A DNA stretch of 64,000 nt from Mycobacterium decipiens. GTDB taxonomy: Bacteria; Actinomycetota; Actinomycetes; Mycobacteriales; Mycobacteriaceae. Below, one piece after another: positions 19,421 to 28,346 of the stretch. Position 1 is the stretch's first letter. Every line of letters starts with the position of its first letter. The stretch spans positions 2,666,001-2,730,000 of the forward strand of contig NZ_OY970459.1 of assembly GCF_963853665.1 (NCBI RefSeq), in the 5' to 3' direction. The position numbers and the translations under genes are program-made. The notes under the pieces are model-generated. The model saw only the letters and a program-made list of their open reading frames with translations. It did not search any database and was not told the origin of the DNA.

Positions 19421-20530
19421 ATGAGCGAGCTTCAGCTGCGCGCGGTCATCGCAGGCCGCGATCTGGACGTTGACTTCTCGGTGTCCGCGGGCGAGGTGCT
19501 CGCAGTGCTCGGCCCCAACGGCGCGGGCAAGTCCACCGCCCTGCATGTCATCGCCGGGCTGGTCCGCCCCGATGCGGGCTTGGTGCGGTTGGGGGAGCGC
19601 GTCTTGACCGACACCGAGGCCGGGGTGAATGTGGCGACCCATGAACGCCGAGTCGGGTTGCTGCTGCAAGACCCGTTGTTGTTTCCACACCTGACCGTGG
19701 CCAAGAACGTGGCCTTCGGACCACAGTGTCGCCGCAGGCTGTTTGGGTCCGGGCGCGGCAGGGAAAAGCCGTCGGCACTGCGGTGGCTGCGCGAGGTCGA
19801 CGCCGAGCAGTTCGCCGACCGCAAGCCGCGTCAGCTATCTGGCGGCCAAGCCCGGCGCGTCGCCATTGCGCGAGCGCTAGCGGCAGAACCGGACGTGCTG
19901 CTGCTCGACGAGCCCCTGACCGGCCTCGACGTGGCCGCGGCTGCGGGCATCCGAGCGGTGCTGCGCAGCGTGGTCACGCGCAGCGGCTGTGCGGTTGTCA
20001 TGACGACCCATGACCTGCTCGACGTGTTCACGCTGGCCGACCGGGTACTGGTGCTCGAGTCCGGGAAGATCGCCGAGATCGGCCCGGTCTCCGAAGTGCT
20101 CACGGCACCTCGCAGTCGTTTCGGAGCCCGCATCGCCGGAATCAACCTAGTCAATGGGACCATTGACTCCGACGGCTCGCTGCGCACCCAGTCCGGCGCT
20201 CACTGGTACGGAACCCCGGTCCATGATCTGACCAGCAAGCAGGATGCAATCGCGGTGTTCCCGCCGACCGCGGTGGCGGTGTATCAACATGCGCCGCATG
20301 GAAGCCCGCGCAATATCGTCGAGCTGACGGTGGCGGAGGTCGACACCCGCGGACCCGGGGTCCTGGTGCGCGGCGACGATCAGCCCGGTGGCGCGCCCGG
20401 CCTTGCCGCATGCATCACTGTCGATGCCGCGGCGGAACTGCGCTTGGCGCCCGGATCGCGCGTGTGGTTCAGCGTCAAGGCGCATGAAGTTGCCCTGCAC
20501 GCGGCACCGCACCGACACGCTAATCCATGA
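19421..20530 (+). CDS. modC: Molybdate ABC transporter ATPase ModC
   Basis: 369 residues. Walker A GPNGAGKST (about 30-38), Q loop GLLLQDPLLFPHL, signature LSGGQARRVAIARAL, Walker B VLLLDEPLTGLD and the H-loop TTHDLLD are all present. The C-terminal 110 residues form a TOBE-like oxyanion-sensing domain. Energises molybdate uptake; molybdate supplies the molybdopterin cofactor. Nine bases after modB. Confidence 0.95.
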   Translation: MSELQLRAVIAGRDLDVDFSVSAGEVLAVLGPNGAGKSTALHVIAGLVRPDAGLVRLGERVLTDTEAGVNVATHERRVGLLLQDPLLFPHLTVAKNVAFGPQCRRRLFGSGRGREKPSALRWLREVDAEQFADRKPRQLSGGQARRVAIARALAAEPDVLLLDEPLTGLDVAAAAGIRAVLRSVVTRSGCAVVMTTHDLLDVFTLADRVLVLESGKIAEIGPVSEVLTAPRSRFGARIAGINLVNGTIDSDGSLRTQSGAHWYGTPVHDLTSKQDAIAVFPPTAVAVYQHAPHGSPRNIVELTVAEVDTRGPGVLVRGDDQPGGAPGLAACITVDAAAELRLAPGSRVWFSVKAHEVALHAAPHRHANP

Positions 20531-20628
20531 GCCAACCTTGGCCCTGCCATGGACCACCGCAGACATCGAAATCGCATCTTCAGCACGCCGTCCTTGATTC
20601 GCGGCGTTAACACGGTAGGTTCTTCGCC

Positions 20629-21656
20629 ATGCATCAGGTGGACCCGAATGTGACACGTCGCAGGGGACTATGGGCGACGCTGGCCATCGCCGCGATTTCC
20701 AGTGCCAGCGTTGTCACCATTGCGTTGCCCGCGACCTCCAACGCGGATCCGGAGCCAGTGCCGCCGGTACCCACGACGGCCCCCCCGTCGCCGACCGCTG
20801 CAGCGACACCCGCGCCGGCATCGCCACCGGCCGCCACCAACACGCCGAATGCCCAGCCGGGCGATCCCAACGCGGCACCCCCGCCGGCCGATCCGAACGC
20901 GCCGCCGCCACCTGTCATCGACCCGAACGCGCCGCCCCCGCCCGTCGTCGACCCGAACGCGCCCCAGCCGGTCCGGATCGACAACGCTGTCGGCGGATTC
21001 AGCTTCGTGCTACCTGCTGGTTGGGTGGAGTCAGACGCGTCCCATCTCGACTACGGTTCGGCGTTGCTTAGCAAGGTGATCGGCAATCCGCCACTGCCCG
21101 GACAGGCGCCTCCAGTGGCCAACGACACCCGCATCGTGCTCGGGCGGCTGGACCAAAAGCTCTACGCCAGCGCCGAAACCACCAACCCCAAGGCGGCGGT
21201 CCGGTTGGGCTCGGACATGGGTGAGTTCTTTTTGCCCTACCCCGGTACGCGGATCAACCAGGAAACCATCCCACTCGACGCCAATGGGGTGTCGGGAAGC
21301 GCTTCGTACTATGAAGTCAAGTTCAGCGATCCGAGTAAGCCGAACGGCCAGATCTGGACGGGCGTAATCGGCTCACCCGCAGCCACCACACCCGACGCCG
21401 GCCCCCCCAGCGCTGGTTTGTCGTGTGGCTAGGAACCGCCAACAACCCGGTGGACAAGGGCGCAGCCAAGATATTGGCCGAGTCGATCCGACCTTGGACA
21501 GCACCGCCGCCGCCCGCCCCGGCACCAGCACCGGGAGAGCCGGCACCGGCACCGGCCCCGGTACCAGCGCCTGTCCCGGCGCCTGCACCGGCCCCCGCCG
21601 GGGAAGTCACTCCTACCCCAACGACGCCGACACCGCAGCGGACCCTCCCGGCCTGA
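20629..21656 (+). pseudogene. apa: Apa (45/47-kDa, ModD) glycoprotein gene, frameshifted
   Basis: From [13 protein letters not shown] the frame encodes a signal peptide (cleaved near TSNADPEP), a Pro/Ala-rich segment with PNAPPPP repeats, and the fibronectin-attachment region ([16 protein letters not shown]). It reads [13 protein letters not shown] and then hits a premature stop, TAG at 21430-21432. The expected continuation [16 protein letters not shown] through to the proline-rich end [13 protein letters not shown] lies in another frame up to 21656. The break is in a run of seven C at 21402-21408; eight C would restore the frame. Apa is a secreted mannosylated adhesin and major antigen. Either a real mutation or a homopolymer error. 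Confidence 0.85.
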
Positions 21657-21774
21657 CCGGACCTGGCCGACGGACCGTCGCCAAGCGACCGCCAAATCGT
21701 TACGCAGACGCGGTATACCGATATCACGGCCCGGTATTGGGCTGGGCTTCGCCAGCGTATGCAAGGAGAACCGC

Positions 21775-22074
21775 ATGGACATCACGGCTGCAACCGAATT
21801 TCTTGCCCGGTCAACCACGCTGACCAGCGTCGGCTGGATTGGATACATCATCATCGGTGCTATCGCGGGCTGGATCGCCGGCAAGATCGTCAAAGGCGGG
21901 GGATCCGGCATCTTGATGAACATCGCGATCGGCATCACCGGCGCATTGATCGGCGGCTTCCTGCTGAGCTTTTTCGTCGATACCGCGGCCGGCGGCTGGT
22001 GGTTCACCTTGTTCACCGCGATCCTCGGTTCGGTGATCCTGCTGTGGATTGTCGGCATGGTGCGGAAGACGTAA
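21775..22074 (+). CDS. Small GlsB/YeaQ/YmgE-family membrane protein (Rv1861-like)
   Basis: 99 residues with three hydrophobic spans near 18-38, 45-65 and 73-95. The [20 protein letters not shown] block is the hallmark of the transglycosylase-associated (GlsB/YeaQ/YmgE) family, small stress-linked inner-membrane proteins. Exact role unknown. A possible ribosome site AAGGAG lies about five bases before the ATG. Confidence 0.9.
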   Translation: MDITAATEFLARSTTLTSVGWIGYIIIGAIAGWIAGKIVKGGGSGILMNIAIGITGALIGGFLLSFFVDTAAGGWWFTLFTAILGSVILLWIVGMVRKT

Positions 22075-22151
22075 CGCGCCAACCTGTTGCGGCCCTTTGC
22101 AAGTCGAGGACGGGTCGAGCGGCGGGCACCGGGGCGCGGCATGATGGAGTG

Positions 22152-23192
22152 ATGGGCTCAGCGGCGACCACCACGACCATGAGCGCGTGGCAGGTGCGTC
22201 GCCCCGGCCCGATGGACACTAACCCGCTCGAGCGGGTGACCACAGAGGTGCCCCGTCCTGAGCCCGCCGAGCTGCTAGTGGCCGTACACGCGTGTGGTGT
22301 GTGCCGCACGGACCTGCATGTGACCGAAGGCGACCTGCCCGTGCACCGCGACCGGGTGGTTCCCGGTCATGAGGTCGTGGGAGAGGTCATCGAAGTGGGT
22401 TCGGCAGTGCCTGCGGACGCCGCTCACGAATTCGATGTAGGGGATCGGGTGGGCATCGCCTGGCTGCGCCACACCTGCGGGGTATGCACGTATTGTCGGC
22501 GCGGCAGCGAGAACCTCTGTCCGGAATCCCGCTACACCGGCTGGGACGCCGACGGCGGATACGCCGAATTCACCACGGTTCCTGCGGCTTTCGCGCACCA
22601 CTTGCCGAGCGGCTACAGCGACAGCGAGCTGGCGCCGCTGTTATGCGCCGGCATCATCGGATATCGCTCCCTGCTGCGTGCCGAGCTACCACCCGGTGGC
22701 CGGCTGGGTCTCTACGGTTTCGGCGGCAGTGCCCACATCACCGCCCAAGTCGCACTGGCGCAGGGCGCCGAGGTACATGTGATGACCCGCGGCGCCCGCG
22801 CGCGCGAGTTGGCGCTGGAACTGGGCGCCGCGTCGGTTCAGGGCGCCGCCGACCCGCCACCGGTGTCGCTGGACGCCGCGATCCTGTTCGCCCCGGTCGG
22901 GAATCTGGTGCTGCCCGCGCTGGAAGCGCTGGACCGTGGCGGCACCTTGGCTATCGCCGGAATCCACCTGACCGATATCCCGCCGCTGAATTACCAGCGT
23001 CATTTGTTCCAGGAGCGTCAGATCCGGTCGGTTGCGTCCAACACTCGCGCTGATGCGCGGGCGTTCCTCGATTTCGCGAGCCAACATCACATCCAGGTCA
23101 CCACGCCGGAATACCCACTCGGCCAAGCCGATCGTGCACTGGGCGACCTCAGCGCCGGCCGCATCGCCGGCGCCGCCGTGCTGCTGGTGTGA
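22152..23192 (+). CDS. adhA: Zinc-dependent alcohol dehydrogenase AdhA
   Basis: 346 residues. The catalytic zinc site is in [14 protein letters not shown] and PGHEVVGEV; structural zinc cysteines lie in [15 protein letters not shown]. The nucleotide-binding region [19 protein letters not shown] is a GxGGxxH variant common in this branch. It oxidises alcohols with NAD(P). The start at 22152 gives the length of Rv1862; a later ATG at 22179 ([10 protein letters not shown]) is possible. Confidence 0.92.
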   Translation: MGSAATTTTMSAWQVRRPGPMDTNPLERVTTEVPRPEPAELLVAVHACGVCRTDLHVTEGDLPVHRDRVVPGHEVVGEVIEVGSAVPADAAHEFDVGDRVGIAWLRHTCGVCTYCRRGSENLCPESRYTGWDADGGYAEFTTVPAAFAHHLPSGYSDSELAPLLCAGIIGYRSLLRAELPPGGRLGLYGFGGSAHITAQVALAQGAEVHVMTRGARARELALELGAASVQGAADPPPVSLDAAILFAPVGNLVLPALEALDRGGTLAIAGIHLTDIPPLNYQRHLFQERQIRSVASNTRADARAFLDFASQHHIQVTTPEYPLGQADRALGDLSAGRIAGAAVLLV

Positions 23193-23198
23193 CCAGGC

Positions 23199-23972
23199 TC
23201 AGGTCGAAAGGTGCCAGACCAGGGCAGCGGCCAAGGCACCCATCCCATTCAGCGACCAGTGCAGGGCGATCGGTGCGATCAGGCTGCCGCTGCGCCGCCG
23301 TAGCCAGCTGAACACGAATCCGGCCGCTCCGGTGGCCAGCACGGCCAACGTGACTCCGGCCAGCATGCCGACGATCCCACCACCGAACAGCCGGGCAAAG
23401 CCCACATTGCTGCTGGTCAGTCCCAACGATGTAGCGATATGCCATAGCCCGAACAACAACGAGCCCGCCAGGGCGACCCCACGGAATCCCCAAGCACGAT
23501 TCAGCGCGCCGTGCAGCACTCCCCGAAAGACCAGTTCCTCGGGAATAACGGTTTGCAGCGGAATGATGACCATCGAGGCGATCAGCGCGCCGGATATCGT
23601 CGCGTAGTGGTGGTTCATGAACATCGGCCGGGTCATCGGTACCAGGACGCCTACCGAGATCACCGCCACCACCAGGGCGACAGCGGCCAGCGCATAACCC
23701 AGCCCGGATTTCCAGTGTTGGCGGCCCAGACCCAGTTCGGCCCAGCCCAGGCCTCTGCTCCGTACCAGGATCACAAGTCCGATCGCGGCGGCCGGGACCG
23801 TGGCCATGCTCGCCCACGGTGTGGTGAAGTGCGCGATCAGGTTCGTCAGCACCAGGATCACGACGACGGCCGCGACATCGACATAGATCCGGAACCGGTG
23901 CAGCGCCGAAAGGCGGGTGATCAGCGGATCTGGATGAACGGCTGCGCAAGCAGTGGAGGCGTGGTCAGGCAT
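23199..23972 (-). CDS. CPBP (CAAX-type) membrane protease family protein (Rv1863c-like)
   Basis: 257 residues with about six to eight hydrophobic segments. The conserved EELVFRGVLHGALNRAWG (EExxxR) and downstream LLFGLWHIATSLG (H motif) are those of ABI/CPBP intramembrane proteases. Substrate unknown. Convergent with adhA, six bases apart. Confidence 0.88.
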   Translation of the reverse strand: MPDHASTACAAVHPDPLITRLSALHRFRIYVDVAAVVVILVLTNLIAHFTTPWASMATVPAAAIGLVILVRSRGLGWAELGLGRQHWKSGLGYALAAVALVVAVISVGVLVPMTRPMFMNHHYATISGALIASMVIIPLQTVIPEELVFRGVLHGALNRAWGFRGVALAGSLLFGLWHIATSLGLTSSNVGFARLFGGGIVGMLAGVTLAVLATGAAGFVFSWLRRRSGSLIAPIALHWSLNGMGALAAALVWHLST

Positions 23973-24056
23973 CGTCCGCAGAGTCTACCTGCGGAGCACG
24001 CAGCGTCCGCTGTCTTTCACGACCCGACGTGATCGCGCTGACGTGCGGCCGGGTGG

Positions 24057-24731
24057 TCAGCCTTCGGCGCAGGCAAGCCGGCGGCGTGCGTAGGCCTTGA
24101 GCTCTCCCGAGAGCGCGTCTGCCAGCAGCAGCTGAGGTAGCAGCTCCGATTCAGACAATCGGGCGCGAAAAACCAGCCCAACGGTCACGTCGTGCTCCGG
24201 GCGGTATTCGACTGTGATCGCATCGCCGGCGCGCACTGTTCCGGGCGAGATCACCCGCAAGTAGGCGCCGGGTTTGGCCGCATGGGTGAAGGTCTTGATC
24301 CAGTGCTCCAAATCCAGGAACGCCGCGAAGGTGCGGCACGGGATCCGGGGTGCCGAAACCTCCAGCACCAGGCCATCGGTGCCGATGCGCCAGCGTTCAC
24401 CAATCCGCGCGTGAGTCACGTTGATTCCCGCGGTGGTCAGATTCTCGCCGAACATCCCGTGGGTGAGGGTGCGCTGAAGCAAAGTTTCCCAAGCGTCGAG
24501 GTCTTCTCGCGCATACGCGTACACGGCCTGGTCGTCACCGCCGTGGACTCGTTGGTTGCCGATCACGTCGCCGACCAGCCCGCTGCCGAGACCTTCATGC
24601 ATCGGTCCCGGCGCGCGCACCGTCACCGCATCAGTTGTCGCCACCTTGTCGATGCCCGTCAACTTCGTCTGCGCACGCGGATCAGGATGAGTTCGGACAC
24701 GAGCCAAATTGACGGACAACACATGCGCCAT
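24057..24731 (-). CDS. MOSC-domain protein (Rv1864c-like)
   Basis: 224 residues from MAHVLSVNLARVRTHPD; an open extension of 23 residues upstream has a non-conserved sequence. The MOSC core runs from about residue 30 to 165 and includes VHGGDDQAVYAYAREDL, MFGENLTTAGINV and the conserved Cys in VSAPRIPCRTFAAF. MOSC domains (YiiM type) bind molybdenum cofactor or transfer sulfur, detoxifying N-hydroxylated compounds. Near, but not in, the mod operon. Confidence 0.85.
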   Translation of the reverse strand: MAHVLSVNLARVRTHPDPRAQTKLTGIDKVATTDAVTVRAPGPMHEGLGSGLVGDVIGNQRVHGGDDQAVYAYAREDLDAWETLLQRTLTHGMFGENLTTAGINVTHARIGERWRIGTDGLVLEVSAPRIPCRTFAAFLDLEHWIKTFTHAAKPGAYLRVISPGTVRAGDAITVEYRPEHDVTVGLVFRARLSESELLPQLLLADALSGELKAYARRRLACAEG

Positions 24732-24807
24732 CCGCACAGGGTAGCGCTGACGCGCAGCGTCATTGGTCCAGGTTTCCAGTATCCATTTGCCGGCCTTCAC
24801 CCTCGTT

Positions 24808-24930
24808 CGCTCGACTCCCAGGCCGGATGGGTCGTCTCGCTCCCGTCACTCGCTCCGCTCGCTCGACTCCCAGGCCGGATGGGTCGTCTCGCTCCCGTCA
24901 CTCGCTCCGCTCGCTCGACTCCCAGGCCCA
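24808..24930. repeat. 52-bp tandem repeat, about 2.3 copies
   Basis: The motif TCGACTCCCAGGCC recurs at 24811, 24863 and 24915, an exact 52-base period. The unit also contains GGATGGGTCGTCTCGCTCCC and TCACTCGCTCCGCTCGC. The last, partial copy forms the 3' end of the phosphoketolase gene, so the two outer copies look like duplications of that gene end. Confidence 0.9.
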
Positions 24931-27294
24931 GTCGGCGATGTGCGGGTCGTCCTCTCCGTGTTCCCGTGTGTAGCGTCGTGCGGCCAGACGCGCGTCGACC
25001 ATCCGCTGACGCAGCACTGCGGCGCGGCTGGCCAGCCCGTCGACCCGGTCGATGACGTCCATCACCAGGTGGAAGCGGTCGAGATCGTTGAGCATCACCA
25101 TGTCGAACGGCGTTGTCGTGGTGCCGCGCTCCTTGAAGCCGCGCACATGGATGTGAGAGTGAATGGTGCGACGATAGGTGAGCCGGTGAATCAACCACGG
25201 ATAGCCGTGGTAGGCGAAGATGACCGGCTTGTCCCGCGTGAACAGGGCGTCGAATTCCTTGTCGGGCAACCCGTGTGGGTGCTCGGAGTCTGGCTGTAGG
25301 CGCATGAGGTCGACGATGTTGACCACCCGCACCCGCAGGTCGAGCAGTTCGCGCCGGAGGATGTCGGCGGCCGCCAGTGTCTCCAGCGTCGGGATGTCCC
25401 CGGCGCAGGCCAGCACCACATCGGGCTCGCCAGTCGCGGTGCTCGCCCACTGCCAGATCCCCAGCCCCCTCGTGCAGTGCAGGATCGCTTCGTCCATCGA
25501 TAGGTAGGAAAGCGCGGGCTGCTTGCCGGCGACGATGACATTGACGTAGCCGCGGCTGCGCAAGCAGTGATCTGCCACCGACAGCAGCGTGTTGCCATCC
25601 GGCGGCAAGTAAACCCGCACCACCTCGGCGCGCTTGTTGGCGACCAGATCGATGAATCCGGGGTCCTGATGGGACGCGCCATTGTGATCCTGACGCCACA
25701 CGTGCGAGCTCAGCAGGTAGTTCAGTGACGCGATCGGCCGCCGCCAAGGCAATTCGCGGCAGGTGAACAGCCATTTCGCGTGCTGGTTGAACATGGAGTC
25801 GACGATGTGCACAAACGCCTCGTAGCAGTTGAACAACCCGTGACGGCCGGTCAGCAAATAGCCTTCCAGCCACCCCTGGCACAGGTGCTCAGACAACACC
25901 TCCATCACGCGGCCGTCGGCGGCCAGGTGGTCATCGTCAGGCACCGTGTCCGACAGCCAGACCTTGTTGGTGGACTCGAAAACGGCGCTGAGACGGTTGG
26001 AGGCGGTCTCGTCGGGACCCATGAGCCGGAATCGATCGGAGTTGCGGGCAATCACATCGCGCACGAAGGTGCCCAACACACGGGTGGCCTCGTGGGTCGC
26101 CACCCCTGGCGCGGCGACCGGCACCGCATAGTCACGAAAGTCGGGCAGGTCGAGATCATGCAGCAGCACTCCACCGTTTGCGTGTGGGTTGGCGCTCATC
26201 CGCCGATCGCCGCTCGGCGCCAGCGCCCGCAACTCCGCCCGCAGCGCCCCATGCTCGTCGAACAACTCCGCGGGACGGTAACTGCGCAGCCACCGATCCA
26301 GCTGCGCCCGGTGCTCAGGATTGTCACGGGTCCCGGCCAGCGGAACTTGATGCGATCGCCAGTTGCCCTCCACCTGCTGCCCGTCGACCACCTTCGGTCC
26401 GGTCCAGCCTTTGGGCGTGCGCAGCACGATCATCGGCCACAGCGGCCGATCGGCCCTGGCGCCGCCACGTGCGCCGCGCCGAATGGCCGCGATGTCGTCA
26501 AATGCGTCGTCCAGGGCCGCGGCCAGCTGCTGGTGCACGCCGGTCGGCTCGTCGCCAGCCACGGTGATCGGGCGGTATCCGTAGCCGCGCAACAACGCTT
26601 CGAGCTCGGCATGCGGAATGCGGGCCAACACGGTCGGGTTGGCAATCTTGTAGCCGTTGAGGTGCAGGATGGGCAGCACCGCACCGTCGATTGCCGGGTT
26701 GAGAAACTTGTTCGAGTGCCAGCTGGCGGCCAACGGCCCGGTCTCGGCCTCACCGTCACCGATCACGCAGGCGACCACCAGATCGGGGTTGTCGAAAGCT
26801 GCGCCGTAGGCGTGTACCAGCGCGTAACCCAACTCACCGCCTTCGTGGATGGATCCCGGGGTCTGGGCCGCGACATGGCTGGGAATTCCGCCGGGGAAGG
26901 AGAATTGCCGAAACAGCCGCCGTAACCCCTCGGCGTTTTGCTCGATGCCGGTGTACACCTCGCTATAGGTGCCTTCGAGGTAGGCGTTGGCGACCAATCC
27001 CGGGCCGCCATGACCGGGCCCGGTGACAAAAATGATGTTGGCGTCGCGGTCGCGGATTATCCGGTTCAGGTGCGCGTAGATGAGATTGAGCCCTGGCGTG
27101 GTGCCCCAGTGTCCCAGCAGCCGGGGTTTGACGTGTTCGGCGGCCAGCGGCTCGGTCAGCAGTGGATTGTCCAGCAGATAGATCTGGCCGACCGACAGGT
27201 AGTTGGCAGCGCGCCAATACGCGTCGATGAGGGCCAGTTCATCATCGGAAAGTACCTTGGAACCGACTGCAGTCTCGTTGGTCTCTAGGCTCAT
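24898..27294 (-). CDS. xfp: Xylulose-5-phosphate/fructose-6-phosphate phosphoketolase
   Basis: 798 residues from ATG 27292-27294 ([20 protein letters not shown]), the family's usual size. The N-terminal TPP domain has [37 protein letters not shown] and [20 protein letters not shown] pyrimidine-binding middle domain and a C-terminal domain with [15 protein letters not shown] follow. It splits xylulose 5-phosphate (and fructose 6-phosphate) with phosphate to acetyl phosphate and glyceraldehyde 3-phosphate or erythrose 4-phosphate. From memory H37Rv has no gene here. It lies 46 bases behind the SDR on the same strand. The C-terminal SSERSE is encoded by repeat DNA. Confidence 0.95.
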   Translation of the reverse strand: MSLETNETAVGSKVLSDDELALIDAYWRAANYLSVGQIYLLDNPLLTEPLAAEHVKPRLLGHWGTTPGLNLIYAHLNRIIRDRDANIIFVTGPGHGGPGLVANAYLEGTYSEVYTGIEQNAEGLRRLFRQFSFPGGIPSHVAAQTPGSIHEGGELGYALVHAYGAAFDNPDLVVACVIGDGEAETGPLAASWHSNKFLNPAIDGAVLPILHLNGYKIANPTVLARIPHAELEALLRGYGYRPITVAGDEPTGVHQQLAAALDDAFDDIAAIRRGARGGARADRPLWPMIVLRTPKGWTGPKVVDGQQVEGNWRSHQVPLAGTRDNPEHRAQLDRWLRSYRPAELFDEHGALRAELRALAPSGDRRMSANPHANGGVLLHDLDLPDFRDYAVPVAAPGVATHEATRVLGTFVRDVIARNSDRFRLMGPDETASNRLSAVFESTNKVWLSDTVPDDDHLAADGRVMEVLSEHLCQGWLEGYLLTGRHGLFNCYEAFVHIVDSMFNQHAKWLFTCRELPWRRPIASLNYLLSSHVWRQDHNGASHQDPGFIDLVANKRAEVVRVYLPPDGNTLLSVADHCLRSRGYVNVIVAGKQPALSYLSMDEAILHCTRGLGIWQWASTATGEPDVVLACAGDIPTLETLAAADILRRELLDLRVRVVNIVDLMRLQPDSEHPHGLPDKEFDALFTRDKPVIFAYHGYPWLIHRLTYRRTIHSHIHVRGFKERGTTTTPFDMVMLNDLDRFHLVMDVIDRVDGLASRAAVLRQRMVDARLAARRYTREHGEDDPHIADWAWESSERSE

Positions 27295-27340
27295 CTGCCC
27301 GATTGTCCGCGTCGCGGATGAACGCCGCCCTAGGCGGGGC

Positions 27341-28201
27341 TCACCCTTCTCCACGAGCCCGAGCCTCGTAGGCCCTGCGTTTCTCGACGTCGACGTCATC
27401 GGTGAAGACGTGCTCGCCGCCCAGGATTCGGTTCAGACCCTCGGAAACCTGGCGCGGCATGAACCGCTGCGCCACCACCATCGCGCCAGCTGCTTTGGTC
27501 ACCCGCGCCCGCGGCTTGGGATGAGCAATGAGCCCGACGATCGCGTTGGCGATATCGGCCGGCTCGGCGTTCTTGAATCCCTTGACCCCGGCGGTTCCCG
27601 CCGTTAGCTCGGTGTTCACAAACGACGGCAACACCAGAGAGAACTTCACGCCGGCCGAACGGTACTCAAGCCTGGCCGAATCGGTGAACGCGACCACCGC
27701 ATGCTTGCTGGCACAGTAAGTGGCCAAGCCAACGGCGTAGATCTCCCCGGCAAGCGAGGCCACGTTGATCACGTGTCCCCGCCCGCGCGGGACCATCCGC
27801 TGCGCCGCCAGCCTGCTGCCCAGGATCACGCCGTAGACGTTGATGTCCAGGATTCGGCGGGTGACCGCGTCTGGCTCGTCGACAATTCGGCCCACGGGCA
27901 TGATGCCGGCGTTGTTGACCAGCACGTCGATCGGGCCGATTTGGCGCTCGACAGCGTCGAGGAATTCCGAAAACGACGTCGGGTCGGTGACATCGAGTTT
28001 GCCGTACACGTCGAGGCCGAGGTCGGCACCCGACTCCTTCACCATCGCCTCGTCGATGTCGCCGATCGCAACACGAGCACCCAACGTGTGCAGTGCGGTC
28101 GCGGTGGCCAACCCGATTCCCCGCGCGCCGCCCGTGATGACGATGACTTTCTGTTCGACCTTGCCCCGGACCTTGACGCCGATGGATGTCCTGTCTGTCA
28201 C
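27341..28201 (-). CDS. Short-chain dehydrogenase/reductase (Rv1865c-like)
   Basis: 286 residues. Cofactor motif [19 protein letters not shown] (TGxxxGIG), [13 protein letters not shown] (NNAG), and catalytic VINVASLAG...YCASKHAVV (Ser, YxxxK). The C-terminal extension of about 50 residues is typical of the mycobacterial fatty-alcohol/steroid SDR group. Substrate unknown. It stands 46 bases upstream of the phosphoketolase gene, and the two may share a transcript. Confidence 0.88.
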   Translation of the reverse strand: MTDRTSIGVKVRGKVEQKVIVITGGARGIGLATATALHTLGARVAIGDIDEAMVKESGADLGLDVYGKLDVTDPTSFSEFLDAVERQIGPIDVLVNNAGIMPVGRIVDEPDAVTRRILDINVYGVILGSRLAAQRMVPRGRGHVINVASLAGEIYAVGLATYCASKHAVVAFTDSARLEYRSAGVKFSLVLPSFVNTELTAGTAGVKGFKNAEPADIANAIVGLIAHPKPRARVTKAAGAMVVAQRFMPRQVSEGLNRILGGEHVFTDDVDVEKRRAYEARARGEG

Positions 28202-28346
28202 CCTTATCCCTTCGGAGTGTTATTGAGAAGCACAACATTCGACATCGGACAGCGCAATAGCACAGCAACACGACGCTGACCCGCGCACGCGAACGCCAGG
28301 GACGGGATTTCGACGGCACGCGCCATCGGCAGTATCCGGCTACCGT

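Noticed and set aside
21402..21408. Programmed frameshifting in apa
   Set aside because: A C7 tract alone is weak evidence, with no stimulatory hairpin recognised. A one-base deletion or read error is simpler.
24797..25882. 361-residue minus-strand frame over the phosphoketolase end
   Set aside because: An Arg/Ala-rich out-of-frame shadow; the phosphoketolase frame carries the motifs.
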